DNA of 64,000 bases from Xiphias gladius (lineage: Eukaryota > Chordata > Actinopteri > Istiophoriformes > Xiphiidae), in NCBI RefSeq assembly GCF_016859285.1, contig NC_053418.1, positions 25,193,829-25,257,828 on the forward strand. Direction: 5' to 3'. Positions 44,103-57,100 of this stretch are shown here, piece after piece. Each line of letters starts with the position of its first letter. The stretch's first letter is position 1. Position numbers and translations under genes: made by a program. The notes under the pieces are model-generated. The model was not told the DNA's origin and did not search any database. It was given only the letters and a program-made list of their open reading frames with translations.

Positions 44103-44774
44103 TACAAACCCTTTCGGCACAAAAAAAACAAACAAAGAAAGTTCAAAATGTGTAACAGGTCAACTTCATACTGTCTGCCATTAAGCAAGTTAGCTTCTCC
44201 AGCCTGAAATACAGGAAAATAATACGACTCAGCTTGTTATATTACATTATATTATATATAAATAAATTAAATATTACAGTAGTGCTTTAATGAGCTTATT
44301 CTTAATACCCAACGCTTACGATATCATGGTTTGAAATGTAAGTCATCAGGACACTTTTTTATATTACCTCTCTATCTCATCTGTCTTTACACACATAACT
44401 ATGTATTGTTAGTGTTTAGTATTTGTATCTCTATATGCATCCATTTGTCCATAACGTTTCAATTGTGCAGGGCGTTTTCCCTGAGTACTGACATGAGCTC
44501 TGAACAACTAGTCAGTTTTCTGAATAGCTGAATGTGTGTCAAAGCACATGTCTGAAACAGAGAGCTGCTAGCTAGAGCGCAACCCTTTTCATTGGATCTG
44601 AATAGACATGGGAGCGCAGGCTGGGGACCAACAGAGCAGTTAAATGGGGCAGAGTCAGCTGCCTTTTCTTTCACTCTCCCAATCTGCAAAATAGTATGCA
44701 CTTTACCATGTAGGTCTACATGACCTACGGCAGGAAAGCCATTTTTGAGCCTTTTAAAACAATGATTCATGTAT

Positions 44775-46321
44775 ACACTTAGGTCCATGCGTATTTGGAC
44801 AATGACACAATTTTCGGAATTTTGCATCCGTACACCACCACAATGGATCTGAAACAAAGCAATCAAGATGTGATTGAAGTGTAGACTTTCAGCTTTAATC
44901 GAAGGGGATTTAACAAAAATATCACATTAACCGTTTAGGAATTAAAGCCATTTTTATACATGGTCCCTTATTTTCATAGACTCAAAAGTAATTGGTCAAT
45001 TGATTGACAATCAGTCTCATGGCCAGATATGGCCTGTTCCCTCATTATTTCATGAAAAATGAAGCAGATAAAATGTCTGGAGTTGATTCCAACTGTTGAA
45101 TTTGCATTTGGTGGCTGTTCATTGGAACTCTCAATATACGGTCAGAAGAGGTGTTGATGCAAATGAAGGAGGCCATTATTAGGCTGAAAAAACAAAACAA
45201 ACCTATCGGACAGATGGAAGAAACTTTAGGAGCGTCCAAATCAACAATCTGGTACATTCTTAAAAAGAAGGAATGCACTGGCGAGCTCGGCAACACCAAA
45301 AGGCCTGGAAGACCACGGAAGACAACTAAAGTGGTGATGATTGCAGAATTCTTTCCTTGGTGAAGGAAAAACCCTTCACAACATCTGGCCAGGTCATGTA
45401 CACTCTCGAGAAGGCAGGCGTATCATTGTCAAAGTCTACAATCAAGACACGCCTTCATGAATGTAAATACAGAGGGTTTACCACAAGGTGCAACCACTGG
45501 TAACACTGCAGAAAAGACCAGATCAGACTTTGCCAGAAAAACATCCAAAAAAGCCTGCCCAGTTCTGGAACAAGATTCTTTGGACAGATGAACCAAGAAT
45601 GACTTGCACCAGAATGATGGGAAGAGAAGATTAGGGACAAGGAAAGGAACGGCAAAGCATACCACATCCTCTGTCAAAAATGGAAGATGGGCATGTATGG
45701 CTGCCAATGGAACTGGGTCACTGGTGTTTATTGATGTTGTGACTGCTGATAGAAGTAGCAGGATGAATTCTAAAGCGTATAGGGCTATAGTATCTGCTCA
45801 GATTCAGACAAATGCTGCAAAACTGATAGGACGCTGCTTCAAAGTACAGATAGATAATGACCCAAAGCATATTGTGAAAGTAACCCAGGGGCTTTTCACT
45901 TACTGAAGACAAAACTGAGGGCAGAAAGATCCACAAACAAGCAGCAACTGAGGTGGCTGCAGTGAAGGCCTGGAAAAGCATCTCAAGGGAGGAAACTCAG
46001 CATTTGGTGATGTCCATTGGTTCAAGGCTTCAGGCAATCATAGACTGCAAAGGATTTTTGTCAAAAATAATTTTCATTATTTTTCATTTTCATTAAAAAT
46101 AATCCTTATATTTATAATTATGTTTGTTTCTCCAATTACTCTGAGCCTCTGAGAATTAGGGACCATGTATAAAAATGGCTGTAATTCCTAAACAATTGAT
46201 GTAATATTTTTGTTAAACCCCTTAAATTAAAGCTGAAAGTCTACACTTCAATCCCATCTTGATGTATTCATTTCAGATCCACTGTGGTGGTGTATAGAGG
46301 CAAAATTACAAAAATTATGTC
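44775..46321 (+). mobile_element. decayed Tc1/mariner transposon
   Basis: Long terminal inverted repeats of about 170-190 bases pair 44775-44970 with 46156-46321 (shared phrases CACCACCACAATGGATCTGA and TTTTTATACATGGTCCC). Between them lie transposase pieces in several frames: 45151-45363 begins with a helix-turn-helix stretch (IGQMEETLGASKSTIWYIL) and GRPRK; the first catalytic Asp is in LWTDEP near 45580; the second Asp is in VQIDNDPKH near 45850. The third acidic residue of the DD34E triad and the sequence around it appear deleted, and there are several frame breaks, so it cannot be autonomous. The right end runs into an AT-rich simple repeat, and the outermost bases of that terminal repeat are lost. 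Confidence 0.9.
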
Positions 46322-46324
46322 ATG

Positions 46325-46446
46325 GTATATATCTATATATCTATATCTATATCTATATCTATATATATATCTATATCTATGTATATATCTCTATATATAT
46401 ATATATATCTATATCTATATATCTATATATATATCTATATTTTTTT

Positions 46447-46490
<44 letters not shown>
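46325..46490. repeat. AT-rich simple repeat (ATCT/TA)
   Basis: (TATATC)n and (TA)n tract directly after the right terminal repeat of the Tc1 element. The Tyr-Ile-Ser open frames here are artefacts. Confidence 0.95.
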
Positions 46491-46491
<1 letters not shown>

Positions 46492-49180
46492 CAAAATGTA
46501 TACACACTAGCACTCTCAGTTGGTTCAGTTTGAAAAATTTAGTCTAAACGAGATGTTCTTCTCACAGTACTGCAGTTTACACCAACATCTGTGATGAATC
46601 ATATTGTATCAAAACAATGCTGTCTGTTTGAAACAGAAAAACAACTTTTCTGGTGACTCCATGTCACTGGGCTTACTGTTCATGACATTGTGATGTATTC
46701 TGGTTTAAATATAGCTAAAATCTTTGATAAACAGCACAGAAATGAAAAGCCATAGTCTGTCAGGTTTTTCTGACACTGGCAGACATTTTCTTAAATATTA
46801 GCAAAGGTGATTTGTTGCTAACTGCATAAATCTGCTAAAGAGGAATGGTGATTGTTGGATTAATATTCAGAATCTACAACATATAAGTGACCTATTAAAT
46901 ATAAAATATATATATATTACATTTTATCTGTTAGGCGATGCCATGAGAGGTAGGAGGTTGTCAAGGGAATTATTTACATGTGAAAAACAAAAACTTAAAT
47001 AAAATTGTTCTGTGCTGCATAATATACGCTGCTCCACACTAGGCCAACAGCCAATACCACACGTCCTGATTCAAATTAAACTGAGCTACAGTATTTGATT
47101 TCAGTGTTAATGAATACAATGGATCCGATCCAAGTCTGACCAAGGGAACAAATGTGCGTTGTGTTCCTTTACAGACAGCTGAACAAAAGCATGCCACTGC
47201 GACTGAGGACCAAGAAGAAACAGTCTAGGAAGAAAAGGAGGTGGGGGTAGTAGTGGTCTAGTAACTCATAAATACCCCATTCCCTGCTCTCCTTCCTTAT
47301 TCATGCTTTAACTGTGGGGAGGCACTTCCTTGACATAACATCAGCTTCCTGTGGTGGCGTCTCCAGTAAGGGGAAAAAAAGTAAACCCTACAAGGGTGAC
47401 TGTGTGTATAAGGACAAGCAGGCACCAGTCTGCAAGAGACAGAGCAGACATTGTCAAGCCTTGAGCCTTCAGGTAAAAGACAATCGCCAATTTCAGTATT
47501 TCAATGCTACTACAACATGCTGATAAAAATTAAGGATCATTGACGTAAATGCCCCGATATATTAACCTCTTTGCCACCTTTGACATCATTAGCATCAACC
47601 TGGCAGTGTAGAGCAAGGCCATCCACAGCATTAATATTTGTATAAGTAAAGACTTTATTGACCTATGGTGTGAATGTGAGGTATTCTTCTTTCTTTCCCC
47701 TTGTTCAATGTCACTTGGGGGAAAATGTTCAAAGACTGGAGAGTTTCCCCCAAAATATTTTTCTAAAAGCAATTTAACGATAAGGTACGGCCAAGTAGGA
47801 AGACCTCATAAGTCTCTTGGAAATTGATTAAAGAGTGGGCTGTGAAATATTGCTCTGTCCAATCCATTCCAGGAAAGCTGGGAACATCTGTCACCTCTGG
47901 TTAAACACGATAATATTGAATGACGTGAGTAGGCGACAGAGGGTTGGATTTAGTAAGACACACACAGAGGTAGGAGCCCTGCAATAGTAAGCCGTTTGGG
48001 CCAGCCAAAACGCATGACAAGCTGTATCATCAGTTCACTGTTGATTCTTCTCAGGGGGTTGACAAATTTACATTGTTCTTGGTTACACCTACATTAGCAA
48101 CACCACGGCTAACGTTAGCCCAAACAGTGTCTTGTTCAGTTACACAAGTACATACTTTAACAACCAAACCTTTTAGGAAATGACAACTACGCCACTCTAC
48201 GGAGTAAGCAACCGGCGGTACTATCATGTTAGAGACCAAATGGCAACTTTAAACCAAAGTGATAAACCAGCTAGCTAGTTAGCTTTGAGGTCAGGCACGC
48301 AGGGAATTTCAGTAATTTCACTTCCTATTTGGCCACACGCTTTCAAAACAAAAGCACTAAAAGCTAGTAACGTACGCACAACCCTTCATCAACTTTCACT
48401 GAAAAATATTTATATAGAAACTCTGATAAACCGAGATAATTTGCACATAGAGTGAAAATAAGGGTTTATCAGAGAAGACACAAACCACACAATGTTTCTT
48501 TTATTAAGGATATTTAAAGCCAGGTGAAAAAGATATTCTCAGTTTTACAGGGCTCTACATTCAAAGTCAATGAAGACCTATCAGAATGATTTTCAAATAC
48601 TTATCTTCTAAGAGGTGCAGAGTACTAGCCAGACTAAAAGTCTGCCCTCATGTTTTGTTTTAGAAACCAGACTCCAGAATAAAAAGAGATTGTAGGCGAC
48701 TAATTTTCAGCCGACTATAACATTATTGCTGTTTATATTGCCTTCGCCATAGGAAAACAAGCTCAATTCAGTAACAACTTTGGTTAAAAAAGAAAGAAAG
48801 ACGGTTATGTTAACGCATGTTAAATGGTGAGGGTAATTGAGACTGCAGTCAACACATCATACAGACTTATTTTGAAATAATCCATGGTACAGGTCCAAGT
48901 GAATTTTACTGACTTGACAGCTGGACTAAAATCTGGTTTGAGGGTTGAAACAATAACTATCATGTTATTTTAAAAAAACTAAACTAACATAGCAAGTCTG
49001 CGTAGTCAACGTTACTTTAGCGTGGGTTTGTGTGTGTTGTTTTTCGGTCAGTTATTTTACCTCAGCTGTCAGTAAGCAATAACAAAGCTTAAGGTGGCTA
49101 AGGCTATCGTCAGGCTAACAATGTTAGCATAGCCGGCAAAGAGACAGCGCTCTGTCAGTAAGATGAAAAAATATTCATAC

Positions 49181-49290
49181 CTGAGGTTCTGCTAATTTTT
49201 CATCTTAGAGAGATTAATAAAAGTCCGATAAACGTCCATTTGCGGTCGCTAATAGGTCGCTAATCCCACAATTCGAGACGCCAGCAGGCA
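49181..49290 (-). promoter_or_regulatory. specc1l: probable specc1l noncoding first exon and promoter
   Basis: In transcript sense this ends CCTCAG|GTATGA, a good donor at 49180, and is preceded by sequence richer in CpG (GTCTCGAATTGTGGG, GACCGC). The right boundary is a guess. It would give specc1l a first intron of 8 kb carrying the Tc1 element. Confidence 0.4.
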
Positions 49291-49810
49291 GCATCGGTTT
49301 CGGATGTCACCTCTTTTCTGTTGGCAGCAGCCGGATGATTCACTGCCCCCCTCCTCTGGTTGCATCACCTCAGCATCACCCTCCACACAGGAGGCACAGT
49401 TCACTGCCTCCTGGATGTTAACACATCCACTGGGTCATTCACTGTTGTCTCCAAATCAACATGACTATGTCGGGGGGGAAACATTCAGCATAAATCCAAA
49501 GTTTGTGAACATTTTTGTGTTTAGGTTTTACATTTGCATGCTCATCCCCGTCTTCACCGGCCCTAGACTGAGCAATTTTAGCCATGTTTGCTCTACTTCA
49601 CAAGGTATATCCACAGCGAACAGGTGGTACCGCTGGCAGCAGGGGCCCACAACACACAAACTCCTTGCAGAAAGAACTCAGCGCAGTGAACTCAATGCTA
49701 AATCTGGTGGAACACATTAAAATGGAGTAGTGTCAAAGGTGAAACACCTAAGTCTGAATGTTTATTTAATCCTGGGGAAGGACACAATGCAAGGATAATG
49801 TGATCAAGTT

Positions 49811-49816
49811 TTTATT
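49811..49816 (-). terminator. bcr: polyadenylation signal of bcr
   Basis: TTTATT on the + strand (AATAAA in the transcript), the first below the bcr stop; a second is at 49761-49766. Gives a 3' UTR of about 1.4 kb. Confidence 0.5.
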
Positions 49817-51179
49817 TACGTAAGTCAGAGGAGATTACATACATGACACGCTGGTCGCTTGCTCATCCTATGAATCACTAAGACTTATTGCTTGTTTTAC
49901 ATGAATCACAAACACCGAAGGTTATAGTTTGTGCTATCAAGTGTATACTTGTGGTGATCTGGAAAAAAAAAAAAAAGCAATGCAATGCAATCAAACAGTA
50001 TATTGTCACAGAGGTTTGAAAGTAGTAATAATTATGTGGATGATAGACCTGTTAATAACTCAGGAGATTTGGATATGAGTCCTAATAGGGAACATTTGGT
50101 ATTTCAGATAATCTCCAGGTGCTCTCCTTTCTACAGCAGTGTGGTTTTGTCCTATAAAAGGTAAGAGATTACATACAAGGAATGCAGAAAGCAACACATT
50201 TACATTAACTCCTGCTGAATAAATCAAACTAGAAAGAGTTTTTAAAAAAAAACAATGTGGACACAAAACATATGAAATATGGACGAAAGACAACGGCAAA
50301 ATCAAAATTATACACAGCACAGTATACATTCCATGGGTAGACGCATTAAGCTTTGCCTTTTACTGGAATGATTTGCCTTTGACTTCTCAGTACCACCTCC
50401 ATAAAAGCACTCATATCTACATGAGAACTGGCTCGGACACCAGCAGAAGAACCTGCAAACTGAATAAGGACACTATACAAACTGTATAGTACAGAAAAAA
50501 AAAAAACAACACTTCAAAGGGTTCAGTCAACATGCCTGCATGTTGTTGTGTGATAACTACAGTTTTCAGTCTCATACTATTAAATTCTGTACACAATTAA
50601 GAGAGTGTAAACATTAGGGTAACTGAAATGTTCTATTGGTCCTCAGCAGGGAAGCATTGGCACAGTTGAGCCTTAAACCAAGTCAAACATTTCTGGGGGG
50701 GAAAAAAAAAACAAAAAAACATGTACAGACATGAAAAATAAATGTCCATTAATCCATCACCCATCCACAGAAATAAATCTGAAAGAATCCAACAACAGCA
50801 GAATCCCCCTCAGTGAATACAGAGCTAACGTGACTGTGACAGAGCGGAGCAGGGGGACAATTAAAAAATACAGCAACTATAGTATTGCTTCTTGAAATTT
50901 AAATTAAATTAAAAAAGAAGACTGATATATATGGTCCATACATCATATAGGGATGTCTTTTACTGACAGAGCAGGTAAGCTTATAAGGAAAAAAGAAATG
51001 GCTTCAGTCATGGTGGTTGTTTCCAGTTTACAATGTGTTGTTGGTGCCCCCTGGTGGCTAAATTAAGCATCTTCTCAGCGAAGCAGCCGGCCATGGCTGC
51101 TAGGCAGCATCCACCTCGTTAAGCAGCTGACATTTTCCCTCCGAACAGGACATTTGTGGACAAGTGCATGATATTCCTG

Positions 51180-54100
51180 CTATACTTCAGTAGAGAATAG
51201 AAGGCTTTGACGTTTACTGTCAGGTGTTGGAATGCTCTCCAGCTGAAGGAAGTAGAGAAGGACCTGAACCTACGGAGACACATACGAGGTGATCAGACAC
51301 TCAAAGGTAATCCAGATAGCGCTGTCTCACTATCCTGACAAGAGTTTTACCTGAGCCATGACCTCTAGAGACCAGCTGTCGTTCATGGAGATCGGCTGTG
51401 AGCTGTTTGAGATTTTGCTGTCTTTTTCAGAGGGCCGAAGCAAAGTGGGACCAAAAACTGTGGCCAGATTGTGCAAAGACATCTTGTTGATGCTCTCATT
51501 TTCAGCCACCCTGCAAATGCAATGCAAATACTGACATTCAACCTATAGATACTAACAATAATGACACTGTCAAATACAAAAAATAGTTCACATGGTGTAT
51601 CCTAACTGAATTTTTTTTTTTATTTTATTTTATTTTTTTTACCTTTTTAAGTGGTCAAGCACGAAGAGGAAGGTGACCAGGTTGGGCTCTGGTAGAGACA
51701 GCAGCAGGTTGAGCATGCAGCTCTCCTTGGCCACACTGTCAGACAGAGCTGAAAGGCAAAAGCACACATGAATGTGCCGGTGTCACAGCTTTTAACTGCA
51801 GCTATGCCCTCCGAACCAATGAAAATAATACAAAAGTAAACAACTATCGACTGACCAATGCCTCCAGCAAAGTTGGGGTACAGCTCATCAGTGAAAAGAG
51901 GCTCCGGCAGCTCGCGGAAATACAGCTTCAGTGTTCCAGCAATGGCGTTTACGTCCATCTCCCTCATCATGACAGACACGTCCTTGTTGTCTGTGCAGCA
52001 GATGAGACAACAGTCAATGAATACCAAAGAATATTGAAGACAAGTTGAGCAATAAGCTTTGAAAGTGACTTCTGAGCAGAGTATGAGTCAGTCCTGCAGG
52101 GCTCTGTCTTTAGTGTTGTCTACATGTGAAGCATCTCTTCCTTCCCAGCTGTGTTTTTCCCCACATTTGCCAAATCACTTTTGAAAATAAATTAAGTTCA
52201 GACTGAGCTCACTTGAATCAAATGCAGCCTTCAGCGCCTGGATGTCAGTTGCGACGCCAGACACTCGGTAGATTCCCACTTCCTCCATCCCTCGTCTCTC
52301 AATCTCCTCCACGCACTGTCTCACAATGAGGGGAACTTTGGAGCGCTCTCGTCTAGTGAGGACACGGTCAGACCGAAACTGGTTACTTACAAATAAACAC
52401 ATCATATAAATGCTGTAAACACAAGAGGGCATAGTGACCATGACCTTGAGACCATGGAATAAGCCTAGCCTGTACTATGTCAACAAAGGACTACTGTTTG
52501 TACCCGCGTTTCTCTAAATCAAGACCACATTTCCCATACACCCTATTGTTTGCTGTCAGTGTTAGTATTCGTATGGTTAGGGGCATCGTCAATAGGCCTT
52601 TTACACAGAAGATATTTTGTCTTGTCGCAGTAGGACAAGCACCAGAGTAAATAATAACATTAATGATCAGTTTCAGGATCCTAGTATTGTTCATTCTGGC
52701 TCACTGTCACATCGTCTCAGCTCAATGGGACACTTGAAGAGAAACAGGGCCATCTTTAATGTTATTAGTAACACCCATGCTTTTCCTACTATGACAGGTC
52801 AAATGTCTGCTGTGGCTTACAGACCAAAGTTAGTTTTCAGTGAACTAGGGCAGCATCTCTCACACATTTATATGTTGAGTCAGTGAAAGCTTGAAATATA
52901 TAACCGAAATAAATAAATAATAATAAAAAAGGACCTTATCAGAAACACATAACATATGTTGATTTTGTTTTAGACGCATAAAATATCAAAAATAATTATA
53001 TGGGCATGACACACACTAAACACATATTTAGAACTCACTTAGTTACTACATTGATTTTCACTCCAAAGACACCGGATTGTTTCCGTGAAGGCATCCTCTT
53101 CAGGCTGAACTCTCTGCTGGCGAATTTCATCGAGAGCTTCACCTCAATCTGAAACAAGTAAAGGAAAGCAGTTCCTTTGGATGCCTACTGTATTTGATCA
53201 TGTTAGCCTACAAGCCTTAAAGCTAGCCTATGTGCCCTATACCGAACAGCAGACACTGTGGCTACAAGTGACATCAGCAGGCGTATGACAAATGTTAAAA
53301 GAAAGTGTAACAGTAGCACAGGTGAATCAGAGCCGACAAACTGGCTTGGTAATGCCAGTTTCACAGCAATAGCTATCTAAGGGTTGCTACCGTTAGCATA
53401 ACGTTAGCAACCGTTCCAGCAGAATGTGTTCTTTTATGTTACTCCACGTTTCACTGTAATGTATGTACCTGTATCTTTAGAGTTATCAAAAAGCAGTGTT
53501 AGAACCAACCCACCCATTGCTGTTGGAGAGTCACCCCGTACAACTTGTGTTACATGGCTCTCTCTTATCTACAAAGCTAAAGTTGGATTCTGGTTCACAG
53601 CTTCCGATTTAGAGGTTAAGGGAAAGATCAGCAACAACATTTAGTGGTTGATTCTTTTTCTTTTTTGTAACACTTACAGTTGTTAAAAAAGGTATTAAAT
53701 ATTAGATTCAGATTTGTGAAACTTTTACTTCATAGTCAAAACAAAAAGAAGGGGAATTTCACTGCTTTTCTTCCATACAGACCACATCAGACTAAGGCTA
53801 GCTCAAAAAACAGTTCCATTAGGCAAATCTGTACTAGATTAACAAATAGAATCCAGAGACTGTTTAAAACAGGGTTTCAGATTTGTCCAACTTTTATTCT
53901 ATCTGTGAAAAAAAAGGGGAATTTCACTGCATTTTTTTGCATTCAGACACCAGGTCCAAATAAATAAAATAAAAAACACTATATGTAGACTTGTCAACCT
54001 TGACTAAAAACAGCAGTAAAATAGTCTTTTTCTGTTTTGACAAATAAAATAATAGTTTCACCAAGTTTTAATATGACTTTCCCCTTAATCTCCGAATTGG

Positions 54101-57100
54101 CAGCTGTGTATCAACTATAAAGACATTGTTAGTCTTGCCTCTTCTCACTAGGTTGGTGAAAACTCTTACCCCATTCATGGCGATGACTGTCCTCTGCCAG
54201 TCTTTATTTTGCAGTGTCTGGGGATCCAGCTGAGAATAAATAAAAGACACATTTTTTTTATTGCAAGTGTCACTTCAGTTTTAATTAATTCATTAATTCA
54301 GAATTCTCTTCAGAATCACAAACCAGGAAATTATTTGAACCATATCAGCTTTAAAGTGAGATGAGCACTATGATTTTATTAAAATAATAAAAGTGAACAC
54401 ACTGTGATAATATTGTGAACTGCAGTCAGAGTTAATTTACTTTTTGTGTAGATAAATAAATGTAGGTAAATATGAGTATTACTTGCTCAATTACTTCACT
54501 CAGCATAACATAAACATCAACTCCATATGGCAAGGTAGTGTTAACTCATGTCACTGATCTATTTTAGTCATCGGACTAATACCAAACTGCCAACCTTTAT
54601 TTACAGAGATCAGGCACGAGGAACGTGACAACATCATGTCCCCGCTGCTAAGTACTTTGCCTGCCCAACACAGCAGATGTTCTTTCACCCAAGAAACCAT
54701 CAAATCTCATTCAGATAATCCTTTATTCAGTGAAAACCAATTTTCTTACATAATACTTTTTTTTTTTTTTTTTTTTTTAAACATAAGGATAAAAAAAAAA
54801 AAGAATCACAGGCGGTGCAATGCTGGCTTCTAAATCTTGAAAGAGATAAACCCCAACAGATATATAACATTGTTTCAAACTCTAATAGTGTTTTAAACAT
54901 CAGAGGGAAATAAGAGAAAGAATAAACAAGTTTGTCCTCAAATGTAGGTCCTTTATATTAACATCCGAGTGCAGATCTGTCCACAGATCACTGTCCATAT
55001 CTTTACCTTTGGTCTGAGCAGACTGCTGCGGACTCTGTCCCACAAACGGGCCCCCGTACTCAGGGGTTTCCTTGGAGCCGTGTCTCCCTCTTCCTCTAAA
55101 GCACTGCTGGCCTGATCCACATTCTCCTCCTCATTAGGATTACTCTCACTCATCCTTTCTGGCATGAGTATCTCCCAACTCTAAAATGTTACTTTCACTG
55201 ACTAGTGACAAACAAACAAGGAAACCAGCGCTGTTCTGCAGATGTCACTATTTTCTAACCTGCTGCACTAACAAGAGCAGCAGGTCCTTCTTCCCTGAAC
55301 AACGAGCCACTGATCCCTTTGCTTGGAAGAATTTTGATGATCTTCACTGATGCAGCCCAGCTGAAACATTACAAAACTTTCTGCGTCATCTTGATGTCTC
55401 GGCATTGTGAGACTCCAAATCTTTTCATTCCAGTGGGAGTCGGAAAAGGAACAAAGCCACGCAGTCTGCTGACCACGCTGCCTCTGTGTTGTTCTACTTC
55501 CCAGATGGATTTGGGGGATTAACTCCTGAGAATCCCCTCCTACCCTCATTACCAATGTGCTCAAGCCTGCCGCTGTGAGAGTGCTGCTGCTGCTATCTCT
55601 GCCTCTCAGGTAGCCTAAAAAAAGATCCTCTGGGGCCAGTTACTCATTAGTACTAGTGACCTTTCACATTAGAACTAGCATGTGCATGGTCTTCCCCATG
55701 TCTGAAACAATGTTTAGTATTCAAATCCATGATATAACCCATATACTGTATGAACTGTTACCTTTTCCAAAGGCTCTGCACAGAGCAGGTCTTAAGGTCC
55801 TACCTTTTCTAATCCTCAAAGACACAGTTTGTTTGTGGTTATATGCTTAAGGATCAATCTTGCCTGAATTAAATTTAAATATTTTTTTTTTGCTTTTTAT
55901 TTATTTATTTTCCTTTTTCTTTTCCCTTTTTAGAAATTTTTTATTTAAAAAGGACCAGTGTGTAGAATTTAGGGGCATATAGTGGTGAGGTTGCACATTG
56001 CAACCAACTAAATACCCCTCCCCTAACCCCTCCCTTTTTGAAACGTGTAAGAGAACCTACAGTGGCCGTCAGGTAACATAAAAACATGAAAGACCCTCTC
56101 TAGAGCCAGTGTTTGGTTTGGTCTGTTCTGGGCTACTGCAGAAACATGGTGGTGCAAAATGGCGGGCAACGTGGAAGAGGACCCGCTCCCTATGTACATA
56201 TGAAGGGCTCATTCTAAGCTAACGAAAACCAGATTCTTGGTTTCAGGGGATTATGCACTAATGAAAACATGATTATGAATATTATAGTCCCCTGGTCAAA
56301 ATTTCTGTTACTGAGAATAGTTACATGAGTAGAAGATGAACTGATCTCTAAGAGGCAAAAAGGGTGAAACATTCTTTTCAATGCAATTTTAAGCTAGATT
56401 ATTTTTTCTTTTGTACAATTTCAGAGTGTAAAAAAAAAAAAAAGGAAAAGAGCACTATACAAAAGTTTGGGCACCCCAAGAGATTTGAGCTCTCAGATAA
56501 CTTTTACCAAAGTCACAGACCTTGTTTAGCTTGTTAGGGCTACGGCTTATTCACAGTCATCATTAGGAAAAGTCCAGGTGATGCAAATTCTTCTCAAACC
56601 TTGTCCCAACAATCAGCAGCCATGGGCTCCTCTACGCAGCTGCCTAGCACTCTGAACATTAAAATAACTGATTCACACAGTGCAGGAGAAGATAGCAAAG
56701 CGTTTTCAGGTAGCTGTTCCCTCAGTTCATAATGTAATTCAAGAAACAACAGTTAATAGGAACGGTGGAGGTCAAGTTGAGGTCTTGAAGACCAAGAAAA
56801 CTTTCCGGGAGAACTGCTCGTAGGATTGCTAGAAAGGCAAATCAAAACGCCCGTTTGAATGCAAAAGACCTTAAGGAGGATTTAGCAGACTCTGGAATGG
56901 GGGTGAACTGTCCTACTGTGCAACAACACCCGCACAAATATGACCTTCATGGAAGAGTCATCAAAACTAGAATCTCACAGAACTAGAAGCTTTTTGCGAG
57001 GAAAAATGGGTGAAAATCATTCAAACAAGAACTGAAAGACTCTTAGCTGCTTCAAGAAGCGTTTAGAAGCTGTGAGACTTGCCAAAGTACTGACCATGCA

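Larger units (their letters stand above)
41181..51179. other. specc1l first intron and bcr 3' flank
   Basis: About 10 kb without coding exons. It contains an interspersed repeat (43793-44102), a decayed Tc1 element (44775-46321) with an AT-rich simple repeat at its right end, a probable specc1l noncoding exon (49181-49290), and the bcr 3' UTR (about 49790-51179). The remaining open frames show no family motif. Confidence 0.6.

Noticed and set aside
46284-46547. Tyr/Ile/Ser-rich open frames
   Set aside because: Translation of the AT-rich simple repeat.
47314-47523. 69-residue basic, cysteine-containing frame
   Set aside because: Isolated in the specc1l first intron, no family match and no conserved context.
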